DNA of 12,141 nucleotides from M30B53 sp964600785 (GTDB taxonomy: Bacteria; Planctomycetota; Planctomycetia; Pirellulales; UBA1268), in contig CAZRKH010000140.1 of NCBI GenBank assembly GCA_964600785.1, positions 1 through 12,141 of the forward strand, read 5' to 3'. Position numbers and translations under genes: made by a program. Positions 1-7,609 of this stretch are shown piece by piece. Each line of letters starts with the position of its first letter. Positions within the stretch are counted from its first letter, which is position 1. The notes below the pieces were generated by a model. It saw only the letters and a program-made list of their open reading frames with translations, was not told the DNA's origin and did no database searches.

Positions 1-411
1 CGAGACTCCGAAAATAGCTGGGCACATCGCGGTCTATTGAGCGCGATCCGCACGAAAAGCATCGACTGAAACCCCGCCGTTCTCCCAGGCGAGCATGTCG
101 GCTGCCGCAGAAGCGTCGAGCAGGTGAGCGAGCCTGAACCAGCGGATCACGCGGCGCCGTACCCGCTCGGTGACCGTGGCCAGATCAGCCTGCGTGATCG
201 GCCGTGCGGGCAGGAACGCCGGCGGGGCGCAGCAGCCTGCTCCGCCAGCAGCCGGCACGAAGACGCCGTCGGTTGCACACACGTGCAGATGCATGTGGTG
301 GTTCAGAGCCGAGCCGAAGCGGTGCACGAAGAGGATGGCGCCGAGCCGCGGGCGGGCAGCTGCGTCAATCGTCACGTCTGCCGCAGCGCTCAGCAGCCGC
401 TCGATCTCAGA
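1..411 (-). pseudogene. IS91-family (HUH) transposase remnant, truncated and frameshifted
   Basis: This is the middle part of an IS91-type rolling-circle transposase. The segment FVHRFGSALNHHMHLHVC contains the His-hydrophobic-His (HUH) metal-binding core, and the following PPAFLPARPITQADLA and WENGG stretches also match the family as I know it. The N-terminal zinc-binding part is missing: the frame opens only at 411, right after a stop at 412-414, and borders the patatin remnant. The reading frame then breaks. One extra base lies in the A-run at 55-58 (plus strand), which leads to a TAG at 34-36. A second extra base lies near 34-38, after which the family sequence DRDVPSYFRSL resumes at the window edge. 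The remnant continues to the left, outside the window. With the N-terminus lost and two indels it cannot encode an active enzyme. The family call is from motif memory and was not checked against a database. Confidence 0.75.
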
Positions 412-833
412 TCAGCAGATCACTGCGGTCGGCGATCTGGCGGTGGGTGGCGCGGGTCACTTCGTAACCGTGCATGACCAGCGAGGAGACCTCGAGGTCT
501 TGGAACCGATCGAGGTCGGTGCGGAGCGAAGAGATCTGCGCCTGGACCACCGGGTGTAGGGCGTGGGGATCCTCGGCCGGATCCACGACGCGCGTGACTG
601 GCGCGAAGTAAAAACCATTCTGATCACCGAAATTCTCCCGCTCGAGTTGCCAGACTCGGTCCCAGAGAATGTCGGTGGCCCGCAAGAATGCTGCCCCCCG
701 AAACTGCAGCGATGTCGGTGACATGCTCGAGGGCGCCGCAATCACGGAGATAGCGGATCACCCCGAGATGATAGAGCGTGGCTCGAAAGCCGCCGCCTGA
801 GAGTGCCAGGCCAATGCTCGACATGAACCGCAT
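407..833 (-). pseudogene. Patatin-like phospholipase, internally deleted pseudogene
   Basis: Two patatin-like pieces lie in different frames on the same strand. The 5' piece (833 to about 685) begins MRFMSSIGLALSGGGFRA. It has the SGGGFRA oxyanion-hole motif and AVSGGS, the nucleophile elbow with the expected catalytic Ser. The 3' piece (about 700 to 407) reads RATDILWDRVWQLEREN, then FYFAPVTRVVDP, RTDLDRFQDLEV and LVMHGYEV, which resemble the C-terminal part of the same family. The two join near 675-690 with a frame change. The whole middle of the domain is absent, including the region where the catalytic Asp (DGG/DGA) normally sits. Patatin proteins are usually 300 aa or more, and only about 140 codons remain. 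The 3' end runs directly into the IS91 remnant near 407-415. Before decay this would have been a serine lipid acyl hydrolase. It should now be inactive. Confidence 0.7.
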
Positions 834-967
834 CTTTCTCCGCTTCCATAAAGCCGTCGTGGGCTGCCACCAGGCCCAGCCCAGGCCAAGCAGACGTATC
901 GTAGGCCGCTGGCCCGGTGCCTTTCGCCCCGGAAATCCACCGCATCACTCAGCGGTAGCTCGGTGGC

Positions 968-1987
968 TCAGTTGGCTGAAAGTCCTGCGACTGCGAGGGT
1001 TTCGGCAAACGATCGCAAGCCCGCCGTGGCCCCCACGCCGGTCACGCAGCAGGCAGCATGGGCCGCGCCGACAAGCCCCGCCTCAGCCGCCGGAATCCCG
1101 CGGACCAGCCCGGCGAGCAGCCCGGCGAGCAGCCCGGCCAGAAAGGCATCGCCCGCACCGGTGGTGTCGGCCACGGTCGTTGGGGGCGGGAGGCAGGGGA
1201 TTTGGACAAACTCGCCCGGAGCCGGGCTCAAGAGTGTGCCAGCCCCGCCCGACTTCACCCCCACGATCCCTCGAGCGTTAAGGGATCGGTAGCAGACGAT
1301 GATCTCGTGGGGCTCTTCGCAGCCTGTTTGCGCTACAGCCTCCGCCAGGCTTGGCACATAGAGGTCCAGATGGGGCAGGGCCGCGGCCACGTCGGCCAGC
1401 CGGCCGCCGGATCCGCCAGTCTCGAGCGCCAGTCGGCACCCGGCTGCCCGCAAGAGCGTCGCCGCCGCGCCGAGTTCGGGCTCGAGGCCCGGCAACAGCC
1501 CCGCATAGCCGAGCACCACCCAGCCTGCCCGGGCGAGGTTTCGGGCCTGCCGTCGCACGTACGCCAGATCGACCGCCGCGCAAGCCCCCACATGATGCGC
1601 AAAGCTCCGCTCACCGGTCGGATCGATCAGCACGGCGGTGGTGCTCGTGGCCGCATCTGGCAGCGTCTCGATCGCGGCCACATCGAGCCCTGCGGCCACG
1701 AGTTTTCCACGGATCAGTTCGCCCCAGGGATCGGCGCCCACGATTCCGGCCGCAGCCACCGCGAGTCCGAGCCGGGCCAGGCCGATGCCGGTGTTGCAGA
1801 CGATTCCGCCGGTGGTGACCTCGATCGGGTCAACATGAAACAGCCGGCCAGCACCGATCGACTCCCCAAGCGACACCGGCCGGACCAGGATGTCGGCTAC
1901 CACGGTGCCAACCACGGCCACGTCAACGGCGGATGCCCTCCGACCACCAGCGGCGAGCGGATCAGGTACCGGGGATAGGAAGGTCAT
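968..1987 (-). CDS. PfkB-family carbohydrate kinase
   Basis: A 339-aa ribokinase-fold kinase that transfers phosphate from ATP to a sugar or sugar acid in the cytoplasm. The first strand is VAVVGTVVADI at about residues 23-33. The N-terminal family signature TTGGIVCNTGIGLARLG follows at about 58-74. The C-terminal signature DTTGAGDAF (residues 274-282) carries the anion hole and the catalytic Asp280. Length is typical of the family. The substrate cannot be read from sequence; ribokinase, fructokinase and 2-keto-3-deoxygluconate kinase are all possible. The ATG at 1985-1987 overlaps the stop of the upstream regulator (ATGA), so the two are probably translationally coupled. No convincing Shine-Dalgarno is seen. 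Directly after the catalytic motif, an LLAG repeat is encoded by a 12-bp tandem repeat and appears to lengthen that helix. The gene is transcribed away from the divergent aldolase gene. Confidence 0.88.
   Translation of the reverse strand: MTFLSPVPDPLAAGGRRASAVDVAVVGTVVADILVRPVSLGESIGAGRLFHVDPIEVTTGGIVCNTGIGLARLGLAVAAAGIVGADPWGELIRGKLVAAGLDVAAIETLPDAATSTTAVLIDPTGERSFAHHVGACAAVDLAYVRRQARNLARAGWVVLGYAGLLPGLEPELGAAATLLRAAGCRLALETGGSGGRLADVAAALPHLDLYVPSLAEAVAQTGCEEPHEIIVCYRSLNARGIVGVKSGGAGTLLSPAPGEFVQIPCLPPPTTVADTTGAGDAFLAGLLAGLLAGLVRGIPAAEAGLVGAAHAACCVTGVGATAGLRSFAETLAVAGLSAN
1106..1141 (-). repeat. Three tandem 12-bp units inside the PfkB kinase gene
   Basis: On the plus strand, cagcccggcgag occurs twice in succession (1106-1117 and 1118-1129) and is followed by a third copy with one change, cagcccggccag (1130-1141). 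The unit length is a multiple of three, so it keeps the frame and encodes repeated Leu-Ala-Gly-Leu in the helix right after the catalytic DTTGAGDAF motif. Slippage here would add or remove four residues, about one helical turn. Confidence 0.85.
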
Positions 1988-3255
1988 GGGTTGGGCTCGG
2001 GCGACCGGGAATAAAGCTGATCAGCCGACGTCGACCCCTTGTCGCCCCGGCCGCGTTCGACGGCCCGCAGCCGGGCGGGAGTGCGCCGGGTGTGGCGATG
2101 AAGAAACGTGGTCATGTACTGCATGGAGCGAAACCCGGTGCGGGCGGCAATCGCCTTGAGCGGCAGGTCGGTTTCGACGACCAGCCGCCGCAGCCCGGCC
2201 AGCCTGAGCCGCACAAACTCTTCATGGATCGACCGACCCACGGCCACCTTGAATCGGTTTTCGAGTGTTGATCGCGAGACGCAGGCATCATGGGCGAGGG
2301 CCGAGAAGTCGTGCCGTCGCCAAGGATCGGCCCGGAGCCGCTCAAGCGTGTGGAGCACCGCCTCGTCGTCGGTGGCCATCGTGTCGGTCGAGGTGCAGGC
2401 GCTGACACCGATCGGTGGCACCATAACCCGCAACGGGCCGCCAGCGGCAGCGGATTCGTCAGGCCGGTGCATCATCCGGTCGAGCACGGCGGCGGCCTCG
2501 TATCCGATCCTCCGGGCTGACTGGTCGATGCTGGAGAGCGGCGGATCGGTGAGTTCGCAGATCATCTCGTCGTTGTCCACGCCGAGCACGGCTACGTCCC
2601 GCGGCACCTTGAGGCCAAGGGTGCGACAGGCTTCGAGCACATGCGGGGCCCGCACATCGTTGCACGCCATGATTCCGATCGGCTTGGGCAGACCGGCGAG
2701 CCAGTCGGTCAGCTCTTGTTGACGATCGCCCCACCGGCGGGCCGACCCATGGCGGCCGGTAAAGACACGGCAATCGCGACCAGCGACCGACCGGCAGGTG
2801 GACTCAAAGGCGGTCGCCCGTTCATCCGACCAGGCGTTGATGGCCATGCGGGGATAGCCGTAGAAGGCCAGGTGCTCGAAGCCACACGACAGCAGGTGTT
2901 CGGCGCCGAGCTGCCCGATCCGCTCGTTATCCGTGAAGAAGTAGGGGATGCCCGAGTCGGGTTCGTACCAGCCGTAGCCGCCGCCAACGCCTACGATCGG
3001 GATCGAGAGCCCCTGGATCGCCTGGGCCACCTGCCAATCGTCGAAGTTTGCAATGATGCCCTGACCTCGCCAGTGGGTGAGGTCAGGCAGTTTCTGGAGC
3101 GGATCTTCCTCCACATAAAGGCTCCAGCGGGTGTGCTCCCGCACGAACTCCGCCACGCCACCGATGATCAAGCGGTCGTAGGGGCGAGCGGCGTCGAGGA
3201 TAACGGCCACGAGCGGGGCGGCGGCTGGCAGGAGCTCATCCGCTGGGCTGTTCAC
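1984..3255 (-). CDS. XylR-like transcriptional regulator: sugar-binding domain fused to an AraC-type DNA-binding domain
   Basis: A cytoplasmic transcription factor. A LacI/periplasmic-binding-type effector domain starts near VAVILDAARPYDRLIIGG and runs through LGVDNDEMICELTDPPLSSI. After it comes an AraC-type double helix-turn-helix domain of about 90 residues, with ACVSRSTLENRFK and the second helix LKAIAARTGFRSMQYMTTFL. This arrangement is that of E. coli XylR and many planctomycete sugar regulators. I chose GTG at 3253-3255 because AAGGA (minus strand, 3268-3264) lies 8 nt upstream. A TTG at 3285 would add 10 residues but has no good ribosome-binding site. It overlaps the kinase start by ATGA and faces the aldolase gene across a short promoter region, so it probably controls both directions in response to a sugar. 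The ligand is unknown. Confidence 0.88.
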   Translation of the reverse strand: MNSPADELLPAAAPLVAVILDAARPYDRLIIGGVAEFVREHTRWSLYVEEDPLQKLPDLTHWRGQGIIANFDDWQVAQAIQGLSIPIVGVGGGYGWYEPDSGIPYFFTDNERIGQLGAEHLLSCGFEHLAFYGYPRMAINAWSDERATAFESTCRSVAGRDCRVFTGRHGSARRWGDRQQELTDWLAGLPKPIGIMACNDVRAPHVLEACRTLGLKVPRDVAVLGVDNDEMICELTDPPLSSIDQSARRIGYEAAAVLDRMMHRPDESAAAGGPLRVMVPPIGVSACTSTDTMATDDEAVLHTLERLRADPWRRHDFSALAHDACVSRSTLENRFKVAVGRSIHEEFVRLRLAGLRRLVVETDLPLKAIAARTGFRSMQYMTTFLHRHTRRTPARLRAVERGRGDKGSTSADQLYSRSPEPNP

Positions 3256-3263
3256 CGGGGGAA

Positions 3264-3268
3264 TCCTT
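3264..3268 (-). promoter_or_regulatory. Shine-Dalgarno that decides the regulator start
   Basis: AAGGA on the minus strand, with an 8-nt spacer to the GTG at 3255. It supports the GTG over the TTG at 3285, which has only a weak GAG-type stretch upstream. Confidence 0.55.
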
Positions 3269-3285
3269 GCGGGTTTGGCACTCAA

Positions 3286-3399
3286 AAGGCCGCTCGAACG
3301 ATATTTTCAGCACACGGTTCCGGACGCCAGGTTGGGTTTTATTAAAAAACTTTATGCACTTCACAAAATCGTCCGTGGGGTTCCGCGAGGCTCATTGTC
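3286..3399. promoter_or_regulatory. Divergent promoter/operator region between the XylR-like regulator and the aldolase gene
   Basis: This gap separates the two divergent transcription units. It contains the clearest AT-rich patch in its neighbourhood, about 3337-3369 (ttttattaaaaaacttta and on to cacaaaat), in otherwise strongly GC-rich DNA, as expected for promoters. The heptamer GGTTCCG occurs as a direct repeat at 3316-3322 and 3379-3385, start to start 63 bp, close to six helical turns. AraC/XylR proteins often bind direct repeats on one face of the helix, so these are candidate half-sites, but a 7-mer pair could be chance. A GAGG at 3387-3390, 9 nt before the aldolase ATG, is a good ribosome-binding site. 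No exact -35/-10 pair is asserted. Confidence 0.5.
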
Positions 3400-4464
3400 A
3401 TGATGCAAGTGATCGAAAAGAGCCTTGGCCGCAAGCTCCGGACAATCCTGGCCGACCCGTCCTGCGGGGACTTCATCCTGGCCGACGCCAAGGATGCCGA
3501 CATGGCCTTCGGGCTCGCCGCACCTGGCTTGGCCCCGGGGGGAACGCCCGCTGTCGGGCCGTTTCGCTCGATCCACGCCTACCGCGATGAAATTCGTCAG
3601 CTCGTGGCTGACGGGCTCGTAGACATCATGCTCATGAGCGCGAGCACGAACGAGGCCCTCACGATCGATCAACGGCTGTTTGCCGACAGCCCCGTCACAC
3701 CGGCCGTACGGATGAACGACACCACCGACATCTGGCTGGCCGCCGGCACAGGGGGGTATGCCCAAGAGCCGGCGCTTCCGTTTGCCACCACCACGATCTC
3801 ACAGGCCCGGTGGGGTAGGGTGGAGGCCCCAACGCCGGGCACGGGGCCGGGCGCCAATCTCGGTCTTTTCTCGGTCACACTCAACGATTCCGCGTCGCTC
3901 GACCGCGACATGCTGGCCGCCTACGGCGAGTTTCGGCTCGAGGCAGAGCGGATGGGCTTTCACCACTTCCTGGAATTGTTCTATCCAAACGCTCCGGGCC
4001 ACGTGCCCGGCAAACCCGCCGGAAGCAGGCCTGCGGACGTGGCCCGATTTCTCGCCGATCACGTCACGCGGGCGCTTGCCGGCGTGCCGCGGGCCGGCCG
4101 GCCGCTATTTCTCAAAATCCCCTACCTCGGTCCCGCCGTGATGGAACAGCTCGCCGCCTACGATTTCACACTGATCGTTGGCGTGCTCGGCGGCTCGGCC
4201 GGCACCACCCACGACGCCTTTGGCCTGGTGGCAGAGTCGAAGCGGCATGGCGCGCGGGTGGCCCTGTTCGGCCGCAAGATCAATGCCGCGGAGCACCAGC
4301 CGACCTTCGTCGAATACCTGCGGCTCGTGGCCGACGGTCGCGCCTCCGCCGAAGAAGCCGTGCGGGCCTACCATGCTGAATTGGAGGGCCTTGGCATTCG
4401 TCCACACCGTTCGCTTGCCACCGACCTTGCCCGCAGTCCGTCGGCCATGGCTTACCGTGGATAA
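3400..4464 (+). CDS. Class I aldolase-like TIM-barrel protein (FbaB/DeoC/LacD-like)
   Basis: A 354-aa cytoplasmic protein without signal peptide or membrane segment. It looks like a class I (Schiff-base) aldolase. Near residues 236-241 is LFLKIPY, a strand carrying Lys239 that could form the imine. It is followed by a Gly-rich loop (GVLGGSAGTTHD, about 261-272) and by VALFGRKI (about 288-294), which resembles the phosphate-binding GRN/GRK segment at the last strand of FbaB/DhnA-type aldolases. The N-terminal third contains VADGLVDIMLMSAS and is less familiar; the protein is longer than a plain DeoC. The start has a GAGG ribosome-binding site at 3387-3390. It lies divergent from the XylR-like regulator and PfkB kinase, suggesting it cleaves a phosphorylated sugar made by that kinase. 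An alternative is a lyase or epimerase of the same fold. Substrate is unknown. Confidence 0.6.
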   Translation: MMQVIEKSLGRKLRTILADPSCGDFILADAKDADMAFGLAAPGLAPGGTPAVGPFRSIHAYRDEIRQLVADGLVDIMLMSASTNEALTIDQRLFADSPVTPAVRMNDTTDIWLAAGTGGYAQEPALPFATTTISQARWGRVEAPTPGTGPGANLGLFSVTLNDSASLDRDMLAAYGEFRLEAERMGFHHFLELFYPNAPGHVPGKPAGSRPADVARFLADHVTRALAGVPRAGRPLFLKIPYLGPAVMEQLAAYDFTLIVGVLGGSAGTTHDAFGLVAESKRHGARVALFGRKINAAEHQPTFVEYLRLVADGRASAEEAVRAYHAELEGLGIRPHRSLATDLARSPSAMAYRG

Positions 4465-4817
4465 ATTCTGTGGCTCATCAGGCATTTCCCTGGGACACGC
4501 CGTGGTTGCCGGCTGTGCCCCAGTCAGCTCGCCGAACGTTCGCTCCGGGCATCATGGTCGCTGCTCTCTCCAAGGAAACCTCGGTTCGCCATCGTGGCTG
4601 CACTTGCCTTCCGCCGCCGATTGAATGGGCCCGGGCAAACCCTCAGACTCACAAACTTCCCAGAAGGACCACGTTTGGTTCCCTCCGCTGGTTGCGGCCC
4701 GCGGCCACGTGATCGGCTCCATAAAGCCGCCAATGATTGGCCCGTGGTGATCGGCGACCAGCCCACTACGAAACTTTTTTTGCTGTTTCCGCCCCTCGTC
4801 AGAGAAAGAGGCCCGCC
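4465..4817. other. Intergenic region between the aldolase and the Gfo/Idh gene
   Basis: About 350 bases with no convincing gene; the open frames here are short and lack family features. It holds a direct repeat GTGATCGGC (4709-4717 and 4747-4755) and a T-run (ctttttttg) at about 4774-4782 that may mark a promoter for the downstream gene. AGAAAGAGG at about 4802-4811 is the ribosome-binding site for the ATG at 4818. The length of the gap suggests the Gfo/Idh gene has its own promoter rather than simple read-through from the aldolase gene. Confidence 0.4.
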
Positions 4818-6206
4818 ATGCCAACCGAACACCCTAGCTCCACCTCCAACCGCCGAGCGTTTCTCGGCGACATTTCCCGCACCGCCGCGGCTGCGTCACT
4901 CGGCTCACTTGTCGCCGGCTCGGGTCTGCAAAATGCTCATGCCGCTGGGGGCGACGAGATCCGCGTGGCGGTGATTGGCTGCGGCGGCCGCGGCACGGGC
5001 GCTACCGTCGATGCACTGACCGTGCCCGGCGCGGCCCTCAAGGTGGTGGCCTTGGCTGACGTGTTCCCCGAGCGCTTGAGCATCAAGAAGCAATCGCTGG
5101 CAGCTGAGTTTCCGGAACGAATCGACGTGCCGGAGGAGCGGTCGTTTATCGGATTCGAAGCTTACAAGCAGGCGATCGATTGCCTCCGGCCAGGCGACAT
5201 CGCGCTGTTCGCCACGCCGCCGGCCTTTCTCGCAACCCCACTTCGCCTACGCGATCGAGAAGGGCGTCCACGGCTTTATGGAAAAGCCGATCGCCGTAGA
5301 CGGCGCCAGCGCGAAGCGGATGATCGAGTTGGCCGGGCTGGCCGATGCGAAACGGCTCAAGGTGGGTGTGGGGCTGATGTGCCGCCACTGCGACCGTCGG
5401 CAGGAACTCCACGACCGGCTCCAGGCGGGCGAGGCGGGGGAACTCGTGGCCTTCCGCGGTTATCGCAACCATGCGCCGGCCCACCAGATGGATCTCTTTC
5501 CTGGCCATGGCGAGCTGCCAGAGTTGCTCTGGCAGGTGCGCCGGTTCCACAACTTCCTCTGGGCGTCCGGCGGCATCTTCAGCGACTACTGCATCCATCA
5601 CATCGACGAAGTCTGCTGGATGAAAAATGCCTGGCCGGTGAAGGCTGAGGCGATCGGTGGTCGCCACGTTCAGGTGAAGATCAATGACCAAAACCTCGAC
5701 AATTATGCCGTGGAATACACCTTCCCCGACGGCGCGAAGTTTTTCTACCAGAGCCGGATCATGACGGACTGCGAGCAGGAGTTTGGCGTGTACGGTCAGG
5801 GCTCGAAGGGGCCTTCACGATCTCCACCAGCGGCCATTCACCGGCCCGATCTGCCATCTATAAAAGCCAGCGGATGGCAGACGACAACCTGCTCTGGGCG
5901 GCGGCCCAGCCTGAGCCGAATCCCTACCGCCGCGAATGGGAGGATCTTGTAGCCGCGATCGTAGACGACAAGCCCTACAACGAGGTTGTCCGCGGTACCG
6001 AGGCGAGCCTCGTCACGGCGATGGGGCGGATGGCAACACACGTGGGTCGCACAGTCACATACGACGAGGCCTTCGAGTGGGGCGATGACCTGACGGCGGC
6101 GGTGGCAAGCTTCACGGCCGACTCCCCCGCTCCAGTCCTGGCCGACGCCGACGGGAAGTATCCCGTGCCGTATCCGGGCCGCTTCAAATACGAATACCGC
6201 AGCTGA
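4818..6206 (+). pseudogene. Tat-exported Gfo/Idh/MocA-family oxidoreductase, interrupted by two compensating single-base indels
   Basis: An NAD(P)-dependent sugar oxidoreductase type, probably exported by the Tat pathway. Residues 11-16, NRRAFL, are a twin-arginine motif followed by an Ala-rich helix and AHA cleavage site near residue 42. VAVIGCGGRG (50-59) is the Rossmann GxGxxG. MEKPIAVD gives the EKP motif, and SDYCIHHIDEVCW the conserved His/Asp segment. The frame breaks twice. An extra T near 5226-5228 shifts it after ATPPAF; removing it restores AFSQPHFAYAIEKG. A missing G in the run at 5807-5811 shifts it back; adding it restores GSKGAFTISTSGHS. The third segment, in the original frame, ends at 6206. 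The repaired length is 462 aa, normal for planctomycete members. These may be assembly errors or real inactivation. I chose ATG 4818 for its upstream AGAAAGAGG and the Tat signal. Confidence 0.8.
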
Positions 6207-6451
6207 CTGCAGCCGCGAACTGCTCCGTGGCATTCGGCTCCGGTCGTGGTCCGGACCGGGCCACCGGGCTTTGGAAGGGTTTCTCCTTGCGGGTCCGCCG
6301 ACATGCTCGCCAAGAAGGACCATGGATTTTTGGCTTTGCTGCGGAGCCGAGCGGCCGGAACAGAATGTTTTCAACCATTTTCTGGCGAAATGCTTGGTAC
6401 GCTACCGTTGTCCGCCCCATCCTTGGTTGACCGCCTCATCCCGAGATTGCA
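6207..6451. other. Intergenic region with a stem-loop before the lactonase gene
   Basis: There is no gene here. An inverted repeat CCGGTC (6240-6245) / GACCGG (6254-6259), which includes the palindrome GGTCCGGACC at 6248-6257, sits just behind the Gfo/Idh stop. It has no T-run after it, so a terminator role is uncertain. The stretch from about 6365 to 6400 is locally AT-richer (gttttcaaccattttctgg) and may hold the lactonase promoter. Confidence 0.3.
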
Positions 6452-7609
6452 ATGCCGTTGCTTCGCCTAGCCTGTCTTGCCGCCGCGCTGTTCCCGCTGG
6501 CCACCTCGGCCGAAGAGGTGCCGGTCTGGTTCGGCACCTACACCACTCCTCAGACCGCCTCGGCAGGAATCTACGTGGCTCGGTTCGATACTGAGCGGGG
6601 CACCCTCACGGAGCCATCGCTCGCTGCCGCCGTAGACAACCCGTCGTTCCTCGCCTTTCATCCCCGCCTGCCGCTGCTCTATGCCGTCTCGGAAATCATG
6701 ACTGCCGACGGCAAGCCGGAGGGTGGCGTGACCGCCTTCACGGTCGATCAGGCGTCGGGTGCGCTCACGCCCTGCGGGGCCGAGTCGAGCGGCGGTGCGG
6801 GCCCCTGCCATCTCACGGTCGATCCGGCGGGCAAGGCGGTTCTCGTCGCCAACTACGGCGGCGGGAGCGTGGCCTGTCTGGGGCTTACCGCGGAGGGTGG
6901 ACTCGAGCCCTTCGCGGCCAGCGGCTTCGCGCAGCATGCATCTGAGCGGGCCGGCGCGGCGGGCATCAATCCCAAGCGGCAGGAGAAGCCGCATGCCCAC
7001 TCGATCGATGTCGCCCCCGACGGCCGGTTCGCCTTCTGCTGCGACCTGGGGCTCGACGAGGTGATCGTCTACCGGCTCGATGCCGAGCGGGCCACGCTCG
7101 TTCCGCATGGCAAGGCGACAGTGGCCGCGGGCGCGGGGCCGCGGCATTTCGTGATCCACCCCGGCGGCCGCTTCGCCTGGTGCATCAACGAGCTGGACCT
7201 CACGGTAACCGGCTTCCGCTCCGACCCCGAGACCGGTTCGCTCGAGCCGATCGAGACGCTTTCCACCATGCCCGCCGACGGGGCCGACCGCGCGGGCTTC
7301 TCCGGCGCCGAGATTGCCGTGCATCCGAACGGAAGGTTTCTCTACGCTAGCAACCGGGGCCCCGACGCGATCGCGATGTATCGCATCGACGAGGTCACGG
7401 GGAAGCTTACGTTTCTCGGCGTCGAGCCGGCGCGGGCGGAGACCCCGCGGCACTTCGCGATCGCCCCGGGCGGCAACTTTCTCCTGGCCGCGGGGCAGAA
7501 CTCGGGCACAGTGGCCGTGTTCGTGATCGACCCAGCCACCGGGAAGCTCACCTTCACCGGCAAAAAGGTCGCCGTACCCGCCCCGGTGTGCGTGCTGTTC
7601 GCGCCGTGA
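6452..7609 (+). CDS. Secreted lactonase-family beta-propeller protein (6-phosphogluconolactonase YbhE-like fold)
   Basis: A 385-aa protein whose first 20 residues form a Sec signal peptide (hydrophobic core LACLAAALFPLA, cleavage near TSA/EE). The mature part shows the seven-bladed propeller pattern of the lactonase family: WFGTYTTP at the first blade, NPSFLAFHP, GPCHLTVDPAGKAVLVANYG, KPHAHSIDVAPDGRFAF, GPRHFVIHPGGRFAW, FSGAEIAVHPNGRFLYASNR and TPRHFAIAPGGNFLLAAGQ, one per blade. E. coli YbhE/Pgl hydrolyses 6-phosphogluconolactone in the cytoplasm. A secreted version cannot easily meet that substrate, so this one more likely opens an unphosphorylated aldonolactone made by an exported dehydrogenase. 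It lies between two predicted exported oxidoreductases. The start ATG at 6452 has only a weak GAG upstream but is fixed by the signal peptide. Confidence 0.87.
   Translation: MPLLRLACLAAALFPLATSAEEVPVWFGTYTTPQTASAGIYVARFDTERGTLTEPSLAAAVDNPSFLAFHPRLPLLYAVSEIMTADGKPEGGVTAFTVDQASGALTPCGAESSGGAGPCHLTVDPAGKAVLVANYGGGSVACLGLTAEGGLEPFAASGFAQHASERAGAAGINPKRQEKPHAHSIDVAPDGRFAFCCDLGLDEVIVYRLDAERATLVPHGKATVAAGAGPRHFVIHPGGRFAWCINELDLTVTGFRSDPETGSLEPIETLSTMPADGADRAGFSGAEIAVHPNGRFLYASNRGPDAIAMYRIDEVTGKLTFLGVEPARAETPRHFAIAPGGNFLLAAGQNSGTVAVFVIDPATGKLTFTGKKVAVPAPVCVLFAP

Noticed and set aside
669..720. 9-bp direct repeat ATGTCGGTG at 669-677 and 712-720 near the patatin frame break, as a possible deletion scar
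   Set aside because: Deletion between repeats normally leaves one copy, yet both are present. They encode the Thr-Asp-Ile of two separate patatin segments, so coincidence is likelier.
742..948. Minus-strand 68-codon frame upstream of the patatin remnant
   Set aside because: It overlaps the patatin start in another frame and shows no recognisable domain; I cannot support it as a gene or as a remnant of one.
953..1030. tRNA-like string (gctcggtggctcagttgg) resembling a D-arm
   Set aside because: No acceptor stem, anticodon stem or TTC arm can be paired at the proper spacing, and most of it lies in the 3' end of the kinase gene.
1058..1978. Plus-strand open frame of 306 codons opposite the PfkB kinase gene
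   Set aside because: It is antisense to a kinase with both family signatures and has no motif of its own.
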